A stretch of DNA of 64,000 nt from assembly GCA_947499725.1 (NCBI GenBank), contig CANMPK010000004.1, forward strand, positions 275,550 to 339,549. The letters run 5' to 3'. Shown piece by piece: positions 60,353 to 64,000 of the stretch. The notes below the pieces were generated by a model. It had not been told where the DNA came from. It saw only the letters and a program-made list of their open reading frames with translations, and did not search any database. Numbering within the stretch: position 1 is the stretch's first letter; every line of letters starts with the position of its first letter. The stretch comes from an uncultured Paracoccaceae bacterium (GTDB lineage: Bacteria > Pseudomonadota > Alphaproteobacteria > Rhodobacterales > Rhodobacteraceae). The position numbers and the translations under genes are program-made.

Positions 60353-61117
60353 ATGACAACGGAAAACCCATGGCGCGGGAAGGTGGCCATTGTGACGGGG
60401 GGCAGCTCTGGCATTGGCGAGGCGACGGCTTTGGCGTTGGCGGCGCAGGGGGCCAATGTGTTGATCACCGGACGCACCGCCGCGCGGCTGGAAGCGGTGG
60501 CTGGGCAGAGCGCGTCGATTGAAGCGTTGCAGATCGACAGCGCTGATCCTGAGAGTGGCGCTTTGATCGTTGCCAAGGCGCTCGAGATCTGGGGGCGCTT
60601 GGATTTGGTTGTGAACAATGCAGGCGCAGGCCATCCGATGCCGATGGCGGGCTATAGTGCTGAGGCGATCTCTGCGATGGCGGCTGTGAATATCACCTCG
60701 CCATCTGTTTTGGTGAAGGCGGCGCATGAGGCGTTGCGCGAGACCAAGGGCGCGGTTGTGAACATCAGCACGGCAGCGGCGAAGAATGCTGTGCCGATGA
60801 TTGCGCATTACACGGCCACCAAGGCGGCGCTGGAGCAGCTGACGCGCGCTTGGGCGATTGAAATGGCGCCGGATGGTATTCGCGTGAATGCCATTGCGCC
60901 GGGCCCAGTGAAAAGCGGGGCGTTGACCGGCATGATGGGCTTGCCTGATGAGATGGCGCAGCAGATCGAGGCGCAGGAGGCCGCACAGGTGCCTTTGGGG
61001 CGTCGCGGCGTGGCGGATGACATTGTGCCTTGGGTGCTGCGGCTTGGCAGTTCTGACAACGCATGGCTGACAGGGCAGGTGCTGGCCGTGGATGGCGGCT
61101 GGGCGTTGCGCAGCTAA
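60353..61117 (+). CDS. Short-chain dehydrogenase/reductase
   Basis: 254-residue classical SDR. NAD(P)-binding TGGSSGIGEATALALA, NNAGAG, the catalytic serine in VVNISTAAAKN and the YxxxK in HYTATKAALEQL are visible; APGPVKSGA and the C-terminal LAVDGGWALR are typical. The TGGSSGIG start and the GRTAARLE after strand two suggest NADP preference (arginine). It is followed at about 100 bases by a MerR-type regulator and preceded by a MerR-like operator. The physiological substrate is unknown. Confidence 0.92.
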   Translation: MTTENPWRGKVAIVTGGSSGIGEATALALAAQGANVLITGRTAARLEAVAGQSASIEALQIDSADPESGALIVAKALEIWGRLDLVVNNAGAGHPMPMAGYSAEAISAMAAVNITSPSVLVKAAHEALRETKGAVVNISTAAAKNAVPMIAHYTATKAALEQLTRAWAIEMAPDGIRVNAIAPGPVKSGALTGMMGLPDEMAQQIEAQEAAQVPLGRRGVADDIVPWVLRLGSSDNAWLTGQVLAVDGGWALRS

Positions 61118-61215
61118 TGTGATGGCCTTGGGGCGCTGAGAGGCGTCCTGAGGCTTGAATTGGTGGGGTGGGTGAACATCTTGGGATGTGTGCCGGATAA
61201 AATGAGGGGACAGCG

Positions 61216-61584
61216 ATGCAAGCGAAAGAAGCAGCGGATCAGTTGGGGATCACGCAGCGTATGTTGCGCCACTATGAAAGCGAAGGATTGCTGGAGGTGG
61301 CGCGCTCGGTGAATGGGTATCGCAGCTATCGCGTGGCAGATCTGCGGCGGGCTGGACGGATACGGGATTTCATCGCGATTGGGTTTTCCACGCGGGAAAT
61401 TCGCGGGATGGCGGCGTGTTTAAGCGATGAAGGCGCAGGGCCTTGCGAAGGCGGAATTGCGTTGATGCAGGAAAAGCTGGCGCATATCGAGCGTTTACAG
61501 AGCGAGCTGGATGAGCGTCGCGCGGCGGTGTTGGCGCGGATGGCGACGTTGCAAGACAGCTTGGCTGACAAGGTAGACGCTTAG
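61216..61584 (+). CDS. MerR-family transcriptional regulator
   Basis: 122 residues: AKEAADQLGITQRMLRHYES, then GLLEVARSVNGYRSYRVADL, a clear MerR winged helix, and a coiled-coil dimerisation helix ending SLADKVDA. A single cysteine in GPCEGG could take part in sensing but no metal motif is obvious. It most likely activates the preceding SDR gene through the dyad at 60279-60300. Convergent with aqpZ across a terminator. Confidence 0.9.
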   Translation: MQAKEAADQLGITQRMLRHYESEGLLEVARSVNGYRSYRVADLRRAGRIRDFIAIGFSTREIRGMAACLSDEGAGPCEGGIALMQEKLAHIERLQSELDERRAAVLARMATLQDSLADKVDA

Positions 61585-61595
61585 GGTAAAACGAG

Positions 61596-61623
61596 AAAGA
61601 GCGCTCCGAGTGGAGCGCTCTTT
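61596..61623. terminator. Bidirectional terminator between merR and aqpZ
   Basis: AAAGAGCGCTCC and GGAGCGCTCTTT form a perfect 12-bp stem around GAGT, flanked by A/T runs, between the convergent genes. Confidence 0.9.
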
Positions 61624-61643
61624 GTGTGGGGTTTCGGCGTGGC

Positions 61644-62330
61644 TTAATCGGCTTCTGGTGACAGAAGGCCGGCTTTGAACACCAGACCTGCGGCGATGGC
61701 GCCGAGGGTTGGGGCCACAAGGAAGAGCCACAGTTGCGACACCGCGCCTGCACCTGCAAAGATCGCTGGGCCGATGGAACGGGCAGGGTTCACAGAAACG
61801 CCTGTGACGTTGATGCCCACAAGGTGGATCACCACCAGCGTCAGACCAATCGCAAGGCCCGCGATGGCCGCTGGGGCGGTGCTGCCTGTTGCGCCAAGGA
61901 TCACAACCATGAACAGGAATGTGGCGACGACTTCAAAGATGAAAGCGGCTGCCATGGAGTATTCGCCTAGATAGCCTGCGCCCCAGCCGTTTTGGCCAAG
62001 GCCATTTTCGGCGATGGAGTAGTCTGCTTTGCCGGTTGCAATCGCGGCCAGCACCGCAGCGGCGGCGACCGCGCCTGCGACTTGGGCGACCATGTAAGGC
62101 ACGGCTTCAGCAAAGCTCATGCGGCCTGCGGCGACCATGCCGAGTGATACGGCGGGGTTGATGTGGCAGCCAGACACGGGGCCGATGCCGTAGGCCATGC
62201 CGATCAGCGCCAGACCGAAGGCGAAGCTGATGCCTGTGAGGCCGATGTCGGCTCCTGCGATGACTGCGGCGCCGCACCCAAATAGAACCAATGTGAAAGT
62301 GCCGATAAACTCTGCAAGTGCTTTGTTCAT
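61644..62330 (-). CDS. aqpZ: Aquaporin Z
   Basis: 228-residue aquaporin. Six membrane segments and both NPA loops are present: GCHINPAVSLG and VSVNPARSIGPA; the following arginine and the preceding histidine-containing helices fit the water-selective AqpZ type. Starts MNKALAEFIGTFTLVLFGCG. It allows rapid water flux across the inner membrane. Confidence 0.96.
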   Translation of the reverse strand: MNKALAEFIGTFTLVLFGCGAAVIAGADIGLTGISFAFGLALIGMAYGIGPVSGCHINPAVSLGMVAAGRMSFAEAVPYMVAQVAGAVAAAAVLAAIATGKADYSIAENGLGQNGWGAGYLGEYSMAAAFIFEVVATFLFMVVILGATGSTAPAAIAGLAIGLTLVVIHLVGINVTGVSVNPARSIGPAIFAGAGAVSQLWLFLVAPTLGAIAAGLVFKAGLLSPEAD

Positions 62331-62509
62331 TGCTGTCTCCTCTGCGTTATCTGCATTTATGAGACGCGAGATTAGCCAGAAGTTTGCATTGCCAAAGGGG
62401 AATAAACCTAGGTTTGCCGCATGTGGGGCTGGGGGAGCGCACGTTGGGGCGTGGGTTTGTTAACACTTTGGGGGGCAGTTTGATCGTTGTGGTGAAGCGG
62501 TTGAGGCCC

Positions 62510-62776
62510 ATGATCGAGCAAGTGGAAATAGCAGCAAGCGTTTTGCGTCGGCAGGTGTCGCGCGCCCTCGCGCAGGTGCAGCATGGCGGGATACGCTTTG
62601 TGATTACTTGGCGGGGGACGCCCATTGCGGCGCTGATGTCGATGCGGCAGCTCGCGTTGTTGGAAGAGCTGGAACGCGACAGCGATGAGCTGCGCGACTT
62701 GCGCCATCAGATGCAGATGGAGCGGTTCCGGCGCGCGCAGAGTTTGGCGCGCCAGCAGGTGCGGGGATCTGATTAG
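62510..62776 (+). CDS. Phd/YefM-like antitoxin, apparently without toxin
   Basis: 88 residues from the ATG at 62510 (MIEQVEIAASVLRRQVSRAL). The pattern 'short amphipathic N-terminus, then VQHGGIRFVITWRGTPIAALMSMRQLALLEELE', cited by ITWRGTPIAALMSMRQL, is that of Phd/YefM antitoxins. The C-terminus (about 30 residues, basic) would bind a toxin, but the next gene is on the other strand and encodes a YgfZ-type protein, so no partner is adjacent. It may be a stand-alone regulator. Confidence 0.65.
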   Translation: MIEQVEIAASVLRRQVSRALAQVQHGGIRFVITWRGTPIAALMSMRQLALLEELERDSDELRDLRHQMQMERFRRAQSLARQQVRGSD

Positions 62777-63513
62777 GCGCTGTAGTGGACTGTTGCTTCG
62801 CCGGCCTGCATGTCGGGCTGGGCGCGGTCATAGCGCAGGTAAGCCAATGCTTGATCGCCAGAAACGCTGTGCAAGGTGCCGACGGCTTTGCCATTTGCGG
62901 TGATTGGGGTGCCGGGGGCAGCGGTGCCGGTGAGGGTGACCTTGGCCAAGCCTTTGCGCAGCTCTGTTTTGTGTTTCATGCGGGCGGTGACCTCTTGGCC
63001 CACATAACAGCCCTTGCGGAAATCCACGCCATTCAGACGTTCAAACCCCATTTCAAGGATATAGCTATCTGCGGTAAGCTCTTCGCCGGTTTGGGGGGCG
63101 AGGGCTGCGATATGCAGCGCTGTCCAATCGGTTGTGTCTTCGCTTTGCGGCGTGTCCCGATAGGCGCGCCAGCCGAGGGATGGATCGCGTGGGTCGGCAA
63201 AGCCATCGGCAGGTACATCATCTGTGCCGCGATGCATGTGCAATTCGGTATCTGCAATCGTGACATCGGCGCGCAGTTTATACATGGTCAGGCGCTTTTT
63301 CAGCATTTCGCCAAGGTCGGCATCTACATCCAGCAGAACGCCATCGCCCTGTGGGGCCAGAAAGAAATCAGCCAGATACTTGCCTTGTGGCGTCAGGATC
63401 GCCGCATAGACCAGACCTTGATCCAGCTTCTTGATGTCATTGGTGATCAGCCCCTGCAGAAAGCTGCGGGCGTCTGGGCCGGTGATTGCGAGCAACATGC
63501 GAGACTGGGACAT
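62773..63513 (-). CDS. ygfZ: YgfZ/CAF17-type folate-binding protein
   Basis: 246 residues related to the glycine-cleavage T protein. The diagnostic motif KGCYVGQEVTARMKHK is present about residue 165, with RLLAITGPDARSFLQGLITND at the N-terminus, cited by SFLQGLITND. YgfZ proteins help the assembly or repair of some Fe-S proteins using a folate cofactor. It overlaps the end of the preceding antitoxin-like gene by four bases on the opposite strand. Confidence 0.92.
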   Translation of the reverse strand: MSQSRMLLAITGPDARSFLQGLITNDIKKLDQGLVYAAILTPQGKYLADFFLAPQGDGVLLDVDADLGEMLKKRLTMYKLRADVTIADTELHMHRGTDDVPADGFADPRDPSLGWRAYRDTPQSEDTTDWTALHIAALAPQTGEELTADSYILEMGFERLNGVDFRKGCYVGQEVTARMKHKTELRKGLAKVTLTGTAAPGTPITANGKAVGTLHSVSGDQALAYLRYDRAQPDMQAGEATVHYSA

Positions 63514-63591
63514 AGGGGATCCTCTGCGCGGTCCTGTATTTTTCCTTTCTGTTCATATAGAGAGTTGTGAGCCGTGCAACAGGGGGAACGT

Positions 63592-64000
63592 ATGAGCGCG
63601 CCAATTTCCATCATTATTCCGACCTTGAATGCGCAGCAGGGGCTGATGGCCTCGTTGCCTGCTTTGATGGAAGGGCTGCCCAAGGGCATGATCCGTGAGG
63701 TGATTATCAGTGATGGGGGCTCGGATGATGCGACCCAGCGATTGGCAGAACAATCCGGTGCGGTGTTTATCAGCGGGCCTGCCTCGCGCGGGGGGCAATT
63801 GCGCCGCGGCGCCGAGATCGCCAAGGGGGATTGGCTGATGTTCGTGCATGCCGATACGGTTTTGTCGCCCGGTTGGAGCGGGATTGTGGAAACCCATTTG
63901 CCGCTGATGCAGCCCGCCTATGGCAAGCTGCGGTTTGCGGGCGGCGGTTTGCCTGCGCGTTTGGTTGCGGGTTGGGCGAACCTGCGGTCTTTGGTGTTTG
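63592..64000 (+). CDS. Glycosyltransferase family 2 (TIGR04283-like), N-terminal part
   Basis: Starts at 63592 after GGGGGAAC and runs out of the window. About 136 residues are seen: ISIIIPTLNAQQGLMASLPA, then EVIISDGGSDDATQRLAEQS, GPASRGGQLRRGAEIAKGDW and MFVHADTVLSPGW. The DGGSDD and HADT motifs are the nucleotide-sugar and metal-binding parts of a GT2 fold; the RGGQLRRGA stretch points to the TIGR04283 group. The C-terminus lies outside. Confidence 0.88.
   Translation, partial: MSAPISIIIPTLNAQQGLMASLPALMEGLPKGMIREVIISDGGSDDATQRLAEQSGAVFISGPASRGGQLRRGAEIAKGDWLMFVHADTVLSPGWSGIVETHLPLMQPAYGKLRFAGGGLPARLVAGWANLRSLVF

Overview
The window comes from an alphaproteobacterium, most likely a member of the Rhodobacteraceae (Roseobacter group). 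The gene families, the gene order tRNA-Cys / protein-L-isoaspartate methyltransferase / TolC / DUF2497, the moderate-to-high GC and the TRAP transporters all fit this. No species can be named from the sequence alone.

Layout: (1) 1-6099 is chromosomal and holds a dipeptide/oligopeptide ABC transporter (partial binding protein, two permeases, two ATPases) followed by an M81/MlrC-type metallopeptidase. (2) 6630-54998 is an integrative and conjugative element (about 48.4 kb) sitting in the 3' end of a tRNA-Cys gene. It is bounded by perfect 54-bp direct repeats (6630-6683 and 54999-55052) and has a tyrosine integrase beside the intact tRNA. (3) 55005-64000 is chromosomal core: tRNA-Cys, pcm, tolC, a DUF2497/PopZ-type protein, a membrane protein, efp, an SDR/MerR pair, aqpZ, an orphan antitoxin-like gene, a YgfZ-type protein and the start of a glycosyltransferase.

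Within the element, from left to right: a small ORF and a helix-turn-helix replication-initiator-like protein with palindromes inside its gene; a toxin-antitoxin-like pair with a PIN toxin; a small XRE regulator; an organic-peroxide module (alpha/beta hydrolase, OhrR, Ohr); a catabolic cargo (YciI-like protein, IclR regulator, citryl-CoA-lyase-like protein, aldehyde dehydrogenase, class III CoA-transferase, TcuA-like flavoprotein dehydrogenase, TRAP transporter, divergent aconitase, ETF beta and alpha); an ArdC antirestriction gene and small genes; a MobC/VirD2-type relaxase/VirD4 mobilisation operon; three putative defence or repair genes (RloC-like AAA ATPase, YhaO and YhaN); a complete VirB-type type IV secretion operon on the minus strand; a reverse transcriptase preceded by a gene-poor segment; a second XRE regulator; a TrbM-like secreted protein; and ribbon-helix-helix/AlpA-like regulators leading to the integrase.

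The most interesting idea concerns the catabolic cargo. The enzyme set can be drawn as a closed route for a tricarballylate- or aconitate-like tricarboxylate: TRAP import, oxidation by the TcuA-like flavoprotein with ETF as electron acceptor, hydration by the aconitase, CoA transfer by the CaiB-type enzyme, and cleavage by citryl-CoA lyase to acetyl-CoA and oxaloacetate. The individual families are recognised from motifs; the pathway and substrate are inference. Secondary points of interest are the stand-alone reverse transcriptase with a candidate noncoding RNA region, the zinc-hook RloC-like protein, repeated TGTAAACG octamers at both element ends, and a 14-bp tandem duplication that breaks a small gene.
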